Below, in pieces: positions 9,360-18,628 of a DNA stretch of 64,000 nucleotides. The notes below the pieces were generated by a model. It did not search any database and was not told the origin of the DNA. It saw only the letters and a program-made list of their open reading frames with translations. The position numbers and the translations under genes were made by a program. The stretch's first letter is position 1, and each line of letters opens with the position of its first letter. The DNA comes from an uncultured Lachnospiraceae bacterium (GTDB lineage Bacteria > Bacillota > Clostridia > Lachnospirales > Lachnospiraceae), in NCBI GenBank assembly GCA_902779305.1, contig CACZBD010000010.1:1-64000 (forward strand), in the 5' to 3' direction.

Positions 9360-9812
9360 ATGAACGAAAAAGAACAAAATATCAGAGAACAGATCATTGA
9401 GCAGTATTCGGGGGATGTCGAGAAGCTTCTGAAGTATCTGCCCTGGCTTCGCAAGGTGAGAGGGGATGACGTGGAGAGCACCTACGAAGGGGAGGGGATG
9501 GAGACGCTCATTCAGATCCCGGTCTTTGATTCTACGCTGCTTGCGTTTGTGAAAGAAGCGGAAAAAACACAGTTTATCACCAAGAATTATCCCTATGTCT
9601 ATACACGTTACAGGATCAAATCTCCGGAAATGGAGCGGTACCTGTTAAGGACCGCCAAGATCCAGGAGATCGATATTTTCAAAGGGATCATCAGCAAGTA
9701 TGTTCTTGAAGGCAAACGCCGTCCGGCTGTCTGGAGAGCGGCCGTTGAGGAAGAGATCTTTGCAACGGCGCTGGATTGCCTGAATATGCTGTTTTTCAGG
9801 AAAAAGGAGTAG
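9360..9812 (+). CDS. Conserved hypothetical cytoplasmic protein
   Basis: A 150-residue soluble protein that I do not recognise. It is rich in charged residues and shows no signal peptide, membrane segment or metal-binding motif. The sequence suggests a helical N-terminus (about 1-35), a mixed middle (about 45-90) and a helical C-terminus. The start at 9360 has AAGGGGG about 8 bases upstream; open frame upstream of it covers the promoter. It sits 3 bp before hflK and probably shares its operon. Confidence 0.7.
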   Translation: MNEKEQNIREQIIEQYSGDVEKLLKYLPWLRKVRGDDVESTYEGEGMETLIQIPVFDSTLLAFVKEAEKTQFITKNYPYVYTRYRIKSPEMERYLLRTAKIQEIDIFKGIISKYVLEGKRRPAVWRAAVEEEIFATALDCLNMLFFRKKE

Positions 9813-9815
9813 ATC

Positions 9816-10880
9816 ATGGCATTTGAACAAAACGAACAGGGCGGACCGAAACGGTTTTCCGGGTTTCAGAAAGCCCCCTTTCAGTCCGGAAAGCCTGCCG
9901 GAAAAAAGGTGCTGAAGGTCATCGGCACGGTCGCTGCCGTCATTTTCCTGCTGGTTCTGATCGGGAATTCCGTTTATACGATCCGTGAGGAAGAGCAGGC
10001 GGTCGTTTGCACCTTCGGCGTCGCGAAAGCCGTAACGGAGCCGGGCATTCATTTCAAGGTCCCGCTGATCCAGACTGTCGATAAGGTCAATACAACGATC
10101 CAGGGGTTTGCGATCGGCTATTCCGATGACTATGAGCAGAATTATGATGCAGCATCGGGACCGGACGAATCCATGATGATCACATCGGATTATAACTTTA
10201 TCCAGATCGATTTTTACGTGGAATACCGTGTGACGGACCCGGTAAAAGCCCTCTATGCTTCCACCGATCCGAAACTGATCTTGGCAAACCTTGCACAGAA
10301 CTGTATCCGTACGACGATCGGCTCCTACGGGGTCGATTCGGTCCTGACGACAGGGAAGAACGAGATCCAGAGCAATATCAAGGAAATGATCTTGGATAAG
10401 CTTGAATCTCTCGATATCGGGATCCAGCTTGTAAACATCACGATCCAGGATGCGGAACCGCCGACGGAGGAAGTCGTATCCGCGTTCAAGTCCGTGGAAA
10501 CCGCCAAGCAGGGCAAGGAAACGGCGCTCAATAACGCCAACAAATACCGCAACGAACAGATCCCGAATGCTCAGGCGCAGGCCGATAAGATCCTGCAGGA
10601 TGCGGAAGCGGAAAAAGAAGGACGCATCAACGAGGCGGTCGGACAGGTGGCGCGCTTCAACGCGATGTATGAAGAGTATGTGAAATATCCGACGATCACG
10701 AAACAGCGCATGTTCTATGAGACCATGGAGGATGTGCTTCCCGACCTGAAAGTCATCATTGACGGCGATGAAGGCAGCGGAGTTTCCAAGGTCCTGCCGC
10801 TGGCGCCGTTTTCCGGGACAGAAAATGCGGATCCCGCTGTTTATGCGGAAGAAAATACAGAGACGGGAGGGAATGAATGA
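9816..10880 (+). CDS. hflK: SPFH/band-7 protein HflK
   Basis: A 354-residue membrane-anchored stomatin/prohibitin protein. There is one hydrophobic anchor at about residues 30-48, followed by the SPFH domain (EEEQAVVCTFGVAKAV onward) and a coiled-coil region rich in Ala, Glu and Lys (about 220-280). HflK and HflC form a membrane cage that modulates the FtsH protease. It lacks the Gly-rich N-terminus of the enterobacterial protein. The next gene, hflC, overlaps by four bases, the classic pair arrangement. Confidence 0.85.
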   Translation: MAFEQNEQGGPKRFSGFQKAPFQSGKPAGKKVLKVIGTVAAVIFLLVLIGNSVYTIREEEQAVVCTFGVAKAVTEPGIHFKVPLIQTVDKVNTTIQGFAIGYSDDYEQNYDAASGPDESMMITSDYNFIQIDFYVEYRVTDPVKALYASTDPKLILANLAQNCIRTTIGSYGVDSVLTTGKNEIQSNIKEMILDKLESLDIGIQLVNITIQDAEPPTEEVVSAFKSVETAKQGKETALNNANKYRNEQIPNAQAQADKILQDAEAEKEGRINEAVGQVARFNAMYEEYVKYPTITKQRMFYETMEDVLPDLKVIIDGDEGSGVSKVLPLAPFSGTENADPAVYAEENTETGGNE

Positions 10881-11932
10881 TGCCGGAAGCAGAAAGATTT
10901 GATTCAAACGGAAATCCCGTCCGTGATAAGAAAAAGAAGAGAAAGATCTGGCTCTGGGTGCTTTTGGCGCTCCTTTTGTTCATCGTGTTCGACACTTCTT
11001 TTGTGGTATGCAAGGAAAATGAATTCAAGCTGATCAGAAGGTTCGGCCGCGTGGAGAGAACGGTTACGCAGGCGGGGCTTGCGTTCAAGATCCCGTTCAT
11101 TGAATCCGTGGACACGATCCCGAGAGAGATCATGCTCTATGATATCCCGCCCTCAGATGTGATCACGTCCGACAAAAAATCGATGATCATTGACAGTTAT
11201 GTGCTCTGGGAGGTTACGGATCCGCTGCTTTTTGCGCAGACCTTAAGCTGTTCCGTTGCAAATGCGGAGAACAGGATCGATATCCTGGTCTACAACGCGA
11301 TGAAGAACAAGATCTCGGGCATGACGCAGGATGAAGTCATCAGAAGCCGTGACGGCAAAATGACGATCTCAGACGTTGTGGCGGAAGAGGATGTCGTGAA
11401 CAATGACATCGTGCTTGAAGAAAAGACCAAAGTCGTGCAGATCAAATCCCTGACGGAAGAGATCATGGATCACATTGGCACGGTTTACGAACAGTACGGT
11501 ATTAAGATCCTGACGGTCGAAGTCAAGAAACTCGACCTGCCGGATGATAACAAACAGGCGGTGTACACCCGTATGATCTCGGAGCGTGAAAACATTGCCG
11601 CGCAGTATACCGCGGAAGGTGCTTCCCAGGCGCAGATGATCAAGAACACGACCGATAAGGAAGTGTCGATCATGCTCTCGAAAGCAAAGGCAGATGCCGA
11701 AACGATCCGTGCGGAAGGTGAAGCGGAATACATGCACATCCTCTCGGAAGCGTATGCGGATCAGAACAAGAGTGATTTTTACACCTTTGTGCGCTCGCTG
11801 GATGCGGCCAAGGAAAGTATGAAGTCAGACGGCAGCGGACAGAAGACGCTGATCCTGCCTTCGGATTCGCCGATTGCCGAGGTGTTTACGCAGAGCGGAT
11901 TCGAGGAGGTTGCACCTTCGAATCCCGAGTGA
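10877..11932 (+). CDS. hflC: SPFH/band-7 protein HflC
   Basis: A 351-residue partner of HflK. A basic stretch is followed by an anchor helix (about 24-42), the SPFH domain starting at VVCKENEFKLIRRFG, and an Ala/Glu-rich coiled coil (about 215-290) containing the family-typical YTRMISERENIAAQY segment. Two adjacent ATG codons (10877 and 10880) overlap the hflK stop. After its stop comes a long palindrome, then an unrelated aminotransferase. Confidence 0.88.
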   Translation: MMPEAERFDSNGNPVRDKKKKRKIWLWVLLALLLFIVFDTSFVVCKENEFKLIRRFGRVERTVTQAGLAFKIPFIESVDTIPREIMLYDIPPSDVITSDKKSMIIDSYVLWEVTDPLLFAQTLSCSVANAENRIDILVYNAMKNKISGMTQDEVIRSRDGKMTISDVVAEEDVVNNDIVLEEKTKVVQIKSLTEEIMDHIGTVYEQYGIKILTVEVKKLDLPDDNKQAVYTRMISERENIAAQYTAEGASQAQMIKNTTDKEVSIMLSKAKADAETIRAEGEAEYMHILSEAYADQNKSDFYTFVRSLDAAKESMKSDGSGQKTLILPSDSPIAEVFTQSGFEEVAPSNPE

Positions 11933-11944
11933 GATTGTAAAACT

Positions 11945-12081
11945 GATCTGTGTATGCCGTATGACCTTCACGGAGCGATCCGCAGCGTCGGTTCCAGGCG
12001 AGGTGTTTTCGAGCCCGGAACCGCTACGCGAGGACACGAGCGCAAGCGTCTCCGGGAAGGTTTGTACGGCACGCACAGATC
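11945..12081. repeat. 137-bp imperfect palindrome between hflC and an aminotransferase gene
   Basis: The outer arms 11945-11975 and 12050-12081 are inverted copies of each other with only a few mismatches. The inner part also pairs (CGGTTCC near 11988 with GGAACCG near 12017). The whole intergenic space can thus fold as one long branched hairpin. There is no T-tract, so it is not a simple terminator. A non-autonomous miniature element or a structured RNA are both possible. Confidence 0.6.
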
Positions 12082-12109
12082 CGGAAAATAAACAACAGGA
12101 GATATCAAA

Positions 12110-13294
12110 ATGATCTGTGAGAAGATGAAAGGCCTGGTGAAGGGATCCTCCGCGATCCGGGCCATGTTTGAAGAAGGCAGAAAAATGGCTGCGGTTTACG
12201 GGGAAGAGAATGTGTATGATTTTTCCCTGGGAAATCCGAATGTGGCACCGCCCGAAGCGGTAAAGGATGCCGTGATGGATCTGATCCAGAACGAGGATCC
12301 GATGCGCCTGCACGGTTACATGAGCAATACCGGGTTTGAGTCCACAAGGAAAGCCGTGGCGGAATCGGTCAATGAAAAGAACGGGACACATTACGGCGCG
12401 GGAAATGTCATCATGACGGTCGGTGCTGCCTCAGGGCTCAATGTGGTCTTTCGGTCCCTCTTAAATCCCGGGGATGAAGTGATCACATTTGCTCCGTTTT
12501 TTGCCGAATACCGCAATTATGTGGCAAATTACGACGGCGTTCTGATCGAGATCTCGCCGGATACTTCTTCTTTCCAGCCAAGACTGGATGAATTTAAGGC
12601 CCGGATCAGCGCGAAAACGAAGTGCGTTCTGGTGAATTCCCCGAATAACCCGACAGGTGTGATCTATTCTGCAGAAACCTACCGGAACATGGCTTCCATT
12701 CTCGAAGAAAAACAGCGCGAATTCGGAACCCAGATCTATCTGGTGACGGATGAGCCTTACCGGGAACTGGTCTATGGGGATATCGAGGTTCCGTTTGTCC
12801 CGAAGTTCTATAAGAACACCATCGTCGGCTATTCCTTCAGTAAATCCCTGTCCCTTCCGGGAGAGAGGATCGGATATCTGATCATTCCTTCCGAAGTGGA
12901 TGATTTTGACGAAGTCTATGCGGCAATGAGCGTCGCAAACAGGATCCTGGGCTATGTGAACGCACCCTCCATGTTCCAGCTGGTCGTTGAACGCTGCCTC
13001 CATGAGACAACGGATATTTCCTACTACGAAAGGAACCGGAACACGCTGTACGAGGGCCTGACAAAACTTGGGTTCTCCTGTGTGAAGCCGGACGGCGCGT
13101 TCTATCTGTTCATGAAATCGCCGATGGAGGACGAGAAGGCGTTCTGTGAGATCGCCAAGAAGTACCACATCCTGATCGTGCCGGGCTCCGGGTTTGGGTG
13201 TCCGGGCTATGTCAGGATCGCATACTGTGTAGCTTATGAGACGATCCTCAATTCGCTTCCCGCGTTTGAAAAGCTTGCGGCAGAAACACTGTAA
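12110..13294 (+). CDS. Class I/II PLP-dependent aminotransferase
   Basis: A 394-residue fold-type I aminotransferase of the aspartate aminotransferase superfamily. NSPNNPTG (about residue 180) and the PLP-lysine segment SFSKSLSLPGERIG (about 244) are typical. The substrate cannot be fixed: aspartate, aromatic or another amino acid are all possible. The ribosome site CAGGAGATATCAAAA precedes ATG 12110. hisC follows 23 bp later, so the two aminotransferases are probably one operon. Confidence 0.85.
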   Translation: MICEKMKGLVKGSSAIRAMFEEGRKMAAVYGEENVYDFSLGNPNVAPPEAVKDAVMDLIQNEDPMRLHGYMSNTGFESTRKAVAESVNEKNGTHYGAGNVIMTVGAASGLNVVFRSLLNPGDEVITFAPFFAEYRNYVANYDGVLIEISPDTSSFQPRLDEFKARISAKTKCVLVNSPNNPTGVIYSAETYRNMASILEEKQREFGTQIYLVTDEPYRELVYGDIEVPFVPKFYKNTIVGYSFSKSLSLPGERIGYLIIPSEVDDFDEVYAAMSVANRILGYVNAPSMFQLVVERCLHETTDISYYERNRNTLYEGLTKLGFSCVKPDGAFYLFMKSPMEDEKAFCEIAKKYHILIVPGSGFGCPGYVRIAYCVAYETILNSLPAFEKLAAETL

Positions 13295-13317
13295 AAATCA
13301 CAGAAAGTTGAAAAATC

Positions 13318-14379
13318 ATGCCATATACCGACAATATCCGGAAGGTGACGCCCTATGTCCCCGGCGAACAGCCGAAAGTGACCGGAGATCTGATCAAACT
13401 GAATACAAATGAAAATCCCTATCCGCCTTCACCGAAGGTCAAACAGGCGATCGAAGCGCTACCTGTCGAGACCATGCGGCTCTACCCGGATGTTACGGCC
13501 GCGCCGCTTGCAAAGGCGCTTGCTGCATATCACGGGCTCAAAGAAGAGCAGGTTTTTGTGGGTGTCGGGAGCGATGATGTGCTTGCGACCTGCTTTTTGA
13601 CATTCTTTGCCGGGAAAAAGCCCGTGCTGTTTCCCGATATCACTTATTCGTTCTATGATGTCTGGGCAGAATTATACCGGATCCCCTATGAAACATTACC
13701 TTTGACGGAGGATTTCCGGATCAGAGCGGACGACTATAAGCGGGAAAACGGCGGGATCGTGATCGCAAATCCGAACGCGCCGACCTCGATCGCCCAGCCG
13801 TTGCCCTTTATCGAGGAGATCCTGACGGAAAACCATGACTCCATCGTGATCGTGGATGAGGCCTATGTGGACTTCGGCGGCGAAACGGCCCTGCCTTTGT
13901 TAAAAAAGTATAAGAACCTTGTGATCACGCGTACATTCAGTAAATCCCGTTCTTTTGCCGGCATGCGGATCGGGTATGCCATGGCGGATGAAACCCTGAT
14001 CGAAGCCCTGAACAATGTGAAGTTTTCGATCAATTCCTACACGATGAACTGTACGGCGATCGCATACGGCGTTGCGTCAGTTGATGATGAACCATATTTT
14101 AAGAAAACGATCGCAAAGATCGTCGCAACAAGGGAAAAGACGGCCGAAGCACTCCGGGAACTGGGCTTTACCTGCCTGCCCTCATCGGCCAATTTCCTCT
14201 TTGCATCGCACAAAAATGTACCTGCGGAAGAGATCTTTACGTATCTGAAGTCCAGAAACATTTATGTGCGTTTCTTCAAAAAACCGCGGATCGATAATTA
14301 CTTAAGGATCACGATCGGTACGGATGCGCAGATGGAGCGTCTGATCGCGGAACTTCGCGGGTTTTTGGAGACAAAGTAA
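13318..14379 (+). CDS. hisC: Histidinol-phosphate aminotransferase-like enzyme
   Basis: A 353-residue PLP aminotransferase close to HisC in length and motifs: KLNTNENPYPPSP near the N-terminus, NPNAPTS (about 150) and TFSKSRSFAGMRIGYA (about 203) with the PLP lysine. HisC converts imidazole-acetol phosphate and glutamate to histidinol phosphate. No other his genes are near, so it may be a stand-alone HisC or a related aromatic or phosphonate aminotransferase. The ribosome site is weak. Confidence 0.82.
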   Translation: MPYTDNIRKVTPYVPGEQPKVTGDLIKLNTNENPYPPSPKVKQAIEALPVETMRLYPDVTAAPLAKALAAYHGLKEEQVFVGVGSDDVLATCFLTFFAGKKPVLFPDITYSFYDVWAELYRIPYETLPLTEDFRIRADDYKRENGGIVIANPNAPTSIAQPLPFIEEILTENHDSIVIVDEAYVDFGGETALPLLKKYKNLVITRTFSKSRSFAGMRIGYAMADETLIEALNNVKFSINSYTMNCTAIAYGVASVDDEPYFKKTIAKIVATREKTAEALRELGFTCLPSSANFLFASHKNVPAEEIFTYLKSRNIYVRFFKKPRIDNYLRITIGTDAQMERLIAELRGFLETK

Positions 14380-14411
14380 AAAAGAGAGCTTTTTTTGAAA
14401 GGAGTTTTTCC

Positions 14412-14954
14412 ATGAGTGGAATTACAGACCATATTGTTCAGGCATTTTCAAGCAACACACTGACACAGTATATTGGGTGCTTTATCGTATCGATGATCCC
14501 GCTGATCGAGCTGAGGGGCGCGATCCCGGTGGCTTATGTTTTTGAAGGCATCAATCCGGAAGGCTTTAACCTGTTGCTCGGCTATATCGTGATCGCGATC
14601 GGCAATATGCTTCCGGTACCGGTTATTTTCTTCTTTGCCAGAAAAGTTCTGGAATGGGGCGCCGATAAGAAGGTGATCGGTCCATTCTTCCGTTTCTGTC
14701 TGGAAAAAGGGCATAAGGCAGGTGAAAAAATGCAGTCCAAAGCGGGCAGAGGCCTTTTTGTGGCGCTGATGCTGTTTGTGGGGATCCCGCTTCCCGGAAC
14801 GGGCGCATGGACCGGCACGCTCGCTGCGAGTCTTCTGGATATGAAATTCAAGGAGAGTATTGTTGCCGTCATGTGCGGCGTTGCGCTGGCGGGGATCATC
14901 GTCGGTGTGCTCTGCACACTCGGCTTTGGCGCATGGATCGGGATCACGGGTTAA
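14412..14954 (+). CDS. Small multi-drug export protein (COG2426 family)
   Basis: A 180-residue membrane protein with about four hydrophobic helices. PLIELRGAIPVAY (about residue 29) and FVGIPLPGTGAWTG (about 120) are the two signature repeats of the COG2426 group, loosely related to DedA-type proteins. Its export role is by annotation tradition and is not proven. AAAGGAG lies 7 bases before the ATG, and the stop overlaps the next start by one base. Confidence 0.8.
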   Translation: MSGITDHIVQAFSSNTLTQYIGCFIVSMIPLIELRGAIPVAYVFEGINPEGFNLLLGYIVIAIGNMLPVPVIFFFARKVLEWGADKKVIGPFFRFCLEKGHKAGEKMQSKAGRGLFVALMLFVGIPLPGTGAWTGTLAASLLDMKFKESIVAVMCGVALAGIIVGVLCTLGFGAWIGITG

Positions 14955-15712
14955 TGAATGCATATACGGGATTTGCACAAGTTTATGACGAACTGATGGA
15001 TAACGTTCCCTACGGGGAGTGGTGCGCCTATATCCATAAGATCCTTAAGGACTACGGGATCGATGACGGCCTGGTACTCGATCTTGGGTGCGGGACCGGG
15101 ACTTTTACGGAACTGCTTGCTTCAGATGGCTACGACATGATCGGTGTCGACGGGGCAGAGGACATGCTTTCGATCGCCATGGATAAGCGGTCGCAGAGCG
15201 GTCATGATATCCTCTACCTTTTGCAGGACATGCGGGAATTCGAACTATACGGAACGGTCCGCGCGATCGTCAGCGTATGTGACTGCATGAATTATCTGAC
15301 GGATCCGGACGATTTTGCACGGGTCTTAAGCCTTGCGCATAATTATCTCGATTACGGCGGTCTGTTTCTCTTTGACCTCAACACACCCTATAAATATGAG
15401 CAGATCCTAGCCGGCCACACCTTTGCGGAAAATCGGGAAAACTGCAGTTTTATCTGGGAAAATGACTATGATCCTGCTGAAAAGATCAACGAATATGCCC
15501 TGACACTTTTCATCCTGGACTTAGAAGACGGCGACCGTTACCGCCGCTTTACGGAAACGCATTACCAGCGCGCTTATGAGGTTGAAGAAGTGATCAAAAT
15601 GATCAAAGAATCGGGGCTTGAGTTTCTATCATGTTATGATGCCATGACATTTGAAGAAAGGAAGCCGGACAGCGAAAGGGTTCAGTTTATCGCAAGACGT
15701 CCGGTTCAGTAA
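14954..15712 (+). CDS. Class I SAM-dependent methyltransferase
   Basis: A 252-residue protein with a Rossmann methyltransferase fold. Motif I is VLDLGCGTGTFTELL (about residue 42), and the SVCDCMNYLTDPDD segment (about 105) matches the family that annotates as YqeM-like or mycosubtilin-type methyltransferases. The substrate is unknown. The start at 14954 overlaps the upstream stop (TAATG); the longer open frame upstream lies inside the export gene in another frame. Confidence 0.85.
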   Translation: MNAYTGFAQVYDELMDNVPYGEWCAYIHKILKDYGIDDGLVLDLGCGTGTFTELLASDGYDMIGVDGAEDMLSIAMDKRSQSGHDILYLLQDMREFELYGTVRAIVSVCDCMNYLTDPDDFARVLSLAHNYLDYGGLFLFDLNTPYKYEQILAGHTFAENRENCSFIWENDYDPAEKINEYALTLFILDLEDGDRYRRFTETHYQRAYEVEEVIKMIKESGLEFLSCYDAMTFEERKPDSERVQFIARRPVQ

Positions 15713-15733
15713 AGTCTGAATAAGGTACTAAAT

Positions 15734-16615
15734 ATGAAAGACCATATTGTGAGAGCAACAGCCGCAAACGGACAGATCCGTGCTTTTGCGGCGGATACAA
15801 GAGATGTTGTGGAAACCGCCAGACAGGCGCATGATCTAAGCCCTGTCATGACGGCCGCTTTGGGAAGACTGCTGACGGCAGGGGCCATGATGGGCGTGAC
15901 ACTGAAGGGAGAAGATGACTTTCTGACGCTGAAGATCAACGGTTCCGGTCCGGCAAAAGGCCTGACGGTCACTGCCGATGCCAAGGCAAACGTCAAAGGC
16001 TATGCGCTGGTGCCGGATGTCATGCTGCCGCCGAATGATAAAGGAAAACTGGATGTTTCGGGCGCGCTCGGCATCGGGGTCTTAAGCGTGATCAAGGATA
16101 TGGGTTTAAAAGACCCTTATGTCGGACAGGTGGAATTAAAGACAGGCGAGATCGCGGAGGACCTGACCTATTATTTTGCGACCAGTGAACAGGTTCCGTC
16201 TGCTGTCGGACTCGGTGTCCTCATGAATAAGGACAATACGGTCAGACAGGCCGGAGGTTTTATCCTCCAGCTGATGCCGTTCGCCGATGAAAAACTGATC
16301 GATGCGCTTGAAGAAAAGCTTAGAGATATGCCCAGCGTGACGGCACTTTTGGAAGAGGGAAGGACCCCGGAGGACCTGATCACGTATCTTCTGGGAGATT
16401 TTGAGCCTGAGATTTTGGAAACTTATCCGACGGCCTTTGTATGCAACTGTGATAAAAATCGCGTGGAGAAAGCTTTGATCGCGGTCGGAAAGAAAGATCT
16501 GGATGAGATGATCGCCGACGGAAAGCCGATCGAGGTCAAGTGCCAATTCTGTAACAAGGCTTATACATTTTCTGTTGAAGAACTGAAGGGGCTTCGCAAA
16601 AAGTCGAAGACCTGA
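15734..16615 (+). CDS. hslO: Redox-regulated chaperone Hsp33
   Basis: A 293-residue Hsp33. The C-terminal zinc-redox switch is intact, with cysteines 237, 239, 270 and 273 in the CxC...CxxC pattern. Under oxidative stress these release zinc and switch on holdase activity. The N-terminal GAMMGVTLKGED region and GxLGxGxLxVIKD-like core also match. The upstream ribosome site is poor (AAGG, 8 bases before the ATG). Confidence 0.95.
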   Translation: MKDHIVRATAANGQIRAFAADTRDVVETARQAHDLSPVMTAALGRLLTAGAMMGVTLKGEDDFLTLKINGSGPAKGLTVTADAKANVKGYALVPDVMLPPNDKGKLDVSGALGIGVLSVIKDMGLKDPYVGQVELKTGEIAEDLTYYFATSEQVPSAVGLGVLMNKDNTVRQAGGFILQLMPFADEKLIDALEEKLRDMPSVTALLEEGRTPEDLITYLLGDFEPEILETYPTAFVCNCDKNRVEKALIAVGKKDLDEMIADGKPIEVKCQFCNKAYTFSVEELKGLRKKSKT

Positions 16616-16737
16616 ACGGAAAGAGATAAATAATAACATAAGAAATTAAACCTTGATTTAATGCGGAAACAACACGATCATCATTAACAAAGCGCTTTCC
16701 GGGAGACCGGAGAACGAAATCATGAGGAGGCAACGAT

Positions 16738-18618
16738 ATGAGAGACGGATTTATTAAAATAGCAAGTGTTACTCCAAGCGTAAAAGTAGCGGATGTTGCT
16801 TATAACACCGGGGAGATCATCAAACTGTACAAAGAAGCCTGCGCTGCGGGCGCAAAGATCATCGTTTTCCCGAAACTGGCCGTTACGGGGAGTACCTGCG
16901 GAGATCTCTTTCTTCAGGAAGCGCTGCTTGCAGCGGCCGGAAGCGGTCTGCAACAGATCTTAAGGAACACGCAGGGACAGGATGCGATCGCATTTGTCGG
17001 GCTTCCGGATGCAAAAACCGGAAAACCGGTAACGGCTGTGCTGCAGAACGGCAGGGTCCTTGCCACGGTGGCGGACCCCGGAGAATTTCTGCTGGAAGTA
17101 ACGCTGACGGGAACCGAAGTGATGTTTTCCGTCGGCCTGTGTTATAAGAGCAGAGCGGATATTGTGGTAAAACCGCTTGCCGACCATGAACTGGTCTGCG
17201 CGGATCAGGTATTGACCATGGATGCAAAAAGCGCAAGCAGGAGAAACTGCTGTATCCTTGCCATTGCAAATGCGGGAGAGGGTGAATCGACGACAGACTA
17301 TGTGTTTGCGGGTCATAACATCATTACGCAGTGCGGGAAGGTGCTGGCGGAGTCCGGAAGCTTTACCAACGGGATCACTTATGCCGTGGCGGACGTGGAT
17401 CTGGTGCATTGCGCACGCAGAATGAATAAATCAAATCGTGATTTAACAAAAAAACAGGACATCAATGTGGTGGCAACCACCATGAATCCTTCGGGCGTGA
17501 TCCTCTCCGGATTTCTCAGAAAGAATCCGTTCCTGGCAGAGGATGCGCAGGAAATGCAGAGACGTTTCGCGCATATTTTCATGCTGCAGACCATGGGGCT
17601 TAAGAAAAGACTGACGCATTGCAATTCAAAAACAGCCGTTATTGGAATTTCCGGCGGGTTGGATTCTACGCTGGCCCTTCTGGTAACAGTCCATACGTTT
17701 GATCTTTTAGGTCTGGACCGGAAAAATATCATCGCAGTCACGATGCCCTGCTTCGGGACTTCTGACAGAACACATGAGAATGCATTGAAAATGATGGAAC
17801 TGCTGGGCGTTACCGTAAAGGAAGTACCGATCGGCAATGCCATCACGCAGCATTTTCAGGATATCGGACATGACAGCGAAGTGCATAATGCGACTTACGA
17901 GAATGCACAGGCAAGAGAGAGAACGCAGATCCTGATGGATATTGCCAACGATCATGACGGACTTGTGGTCGGTACAGGGGACCTTTCGGAACTTGCCCTT
18001 GGCTGGTGCACGTATAACGGGGATCATATGTCCATGTATGCGGTAAATGCGGATGTGCCCAAAACACTGATGAGAGAACTGGTGTCTTATCTTGCCGATG
18101 AGGCGAAGAAAGGCATTTTTGCAGGAAAAACATCAGAAGATCACAGACCGGATGCTGCTGCAGCAGTTGATGATACGGAGGCATATCTGGGAGGACCTAT
18201 TGCGGATCCGTCCGACGCGGGCGCAAAACTTGCGGCGACTTTGAAGGATGTGGTATCAACGCCCGTCAGTCCGGAACTTCTGCCGCCAAAAGAAGGACAG
18301 ATCGCCCAGAAAACCGAGGATATTATCGGCCCCTATGAGCTGCATGATTTCTTCCTCTACTATATGCTCCGGTACGGATTCATGCCGCATAAGATCTACC
18401 GCATGGCTGTTGTGGCGTTTGCGGGTGTCTATGACGGCGATACGATCTTAAAGTGGATCAAAGTCTTCTACAGACGGTTTTTCTCGCAGCAGTTCAAACG
18501 TTCCTGCATGCCGGACGGCCCGAAGATCGGCAGTGTCGGCTTAAGTCCGAGAGGAGATCTGAGGATGCCCAGCGATGCGATGGCTTCCGTCTGGAAGGAA
18601 GATCTGGAAAGGATCTGA
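16738..18618 (+). CDS. nadE: NAD synthetase with degenerate glutaminase domain
   Basis: A 626-residue protein in the layout of glutamine-dependent NadE: an N-terminal nitrilase-like domain (about 1-245) and a C-terminal ATP pyrophosphatase domain with GISGGLDST (about 305), which makes NAD from deamido-NAD. The N-terminal domain looks inactive. The catalytic Glu of the family FPEL motif is Lys46 (FPKL), the segment with the catalytic Lys (PKxxLPNY) is missing, and the region around Cys135 no longer reads EICEDLW. About 45-50 residues appear deleted. I infer an ammonia-dependent enzyme. An AGGAGG site precedes the ATG. Confidence 0.88.
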   Translation: MRDGFIKIASVTPSVKVADVAYNTGEIIKLYKEACAAGAKIIVFPKLAVTGSTCGDLFLQEALLAAAGSGLQQILRNTQGQDAIAFVGLPDAKTGKPVTAVLQNGRVLATVADPGEFLLEVTLTGTEVMFSVGLCYKSRADIVVKPLADHELVCADQVLTMDAKSASRRNCCILAIANAGEGESTTDYVFAGHNIITQCGKVLAESGSFTNGITYAVADVDLVHCARRMNKSNRDLTKKQDINVVATTMNPSGVILSGFLRKNPFLAEDAQEMQRRFAHIFMLQTMGLKKRLTHCNSKTAVIGISGGLDSTLALLVTVHTFDLLGLDRKNIIAVTMPCFGTSDRTHENALKMMELLGVTVKEVPIGNAITQHFQDIGHDSEVHNATYENAQARERTQILMDIANDHDGLVVGTGDLSELALGWCTYNGDHMSMYAVNADVPKTLMRELVSYLADEAKKGIFAGKTSEDHRPDAAAAVDDTEAYLGGPIADPSDAGAKLAATLKDVVSTPVSPELLPPKEGQIAQKTEDIIGPYELHDFFLYYMLRYGFMPHKIYRMAVVAFAGVYDGDTILKWIKVFYRRFFSQQFKRSCMPDGPKIGSVGLSPRGDLRMPSDAMASVWKEDLERI

Positions 18619-18628
18619 ACCGGACAGG

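Noticed and set aside
9645-10907. 420-codon open frame on the minus strand across hflK
   Set aside because: It is the antisense shadow of hflK, with no ribosome site and no recognisable domain, while the plus-strand protein is a clear SPFH family member.
11874-12113. 79-codon frame across the hflC end and the palindrome
   Set aside because: It overlaps hflC and lies mostly in the inverted repeat; it has no ribosome site.
14377-14396. A-run and T-run hairpin after hisC as a terminator
   Set aside because: The stem is only A-T pairs plus one G-C, too weak, and the next gene follows 32 bp later with its ribosome site overlapping the T-run.
16616-16737. Riboswitch or promoter before nadE
   Set aside because: An AT palindrome (ATTAAA/TTTAAT near 16646-16663) was seen, but no conserved riboswitch core or good -35/-10 pair.
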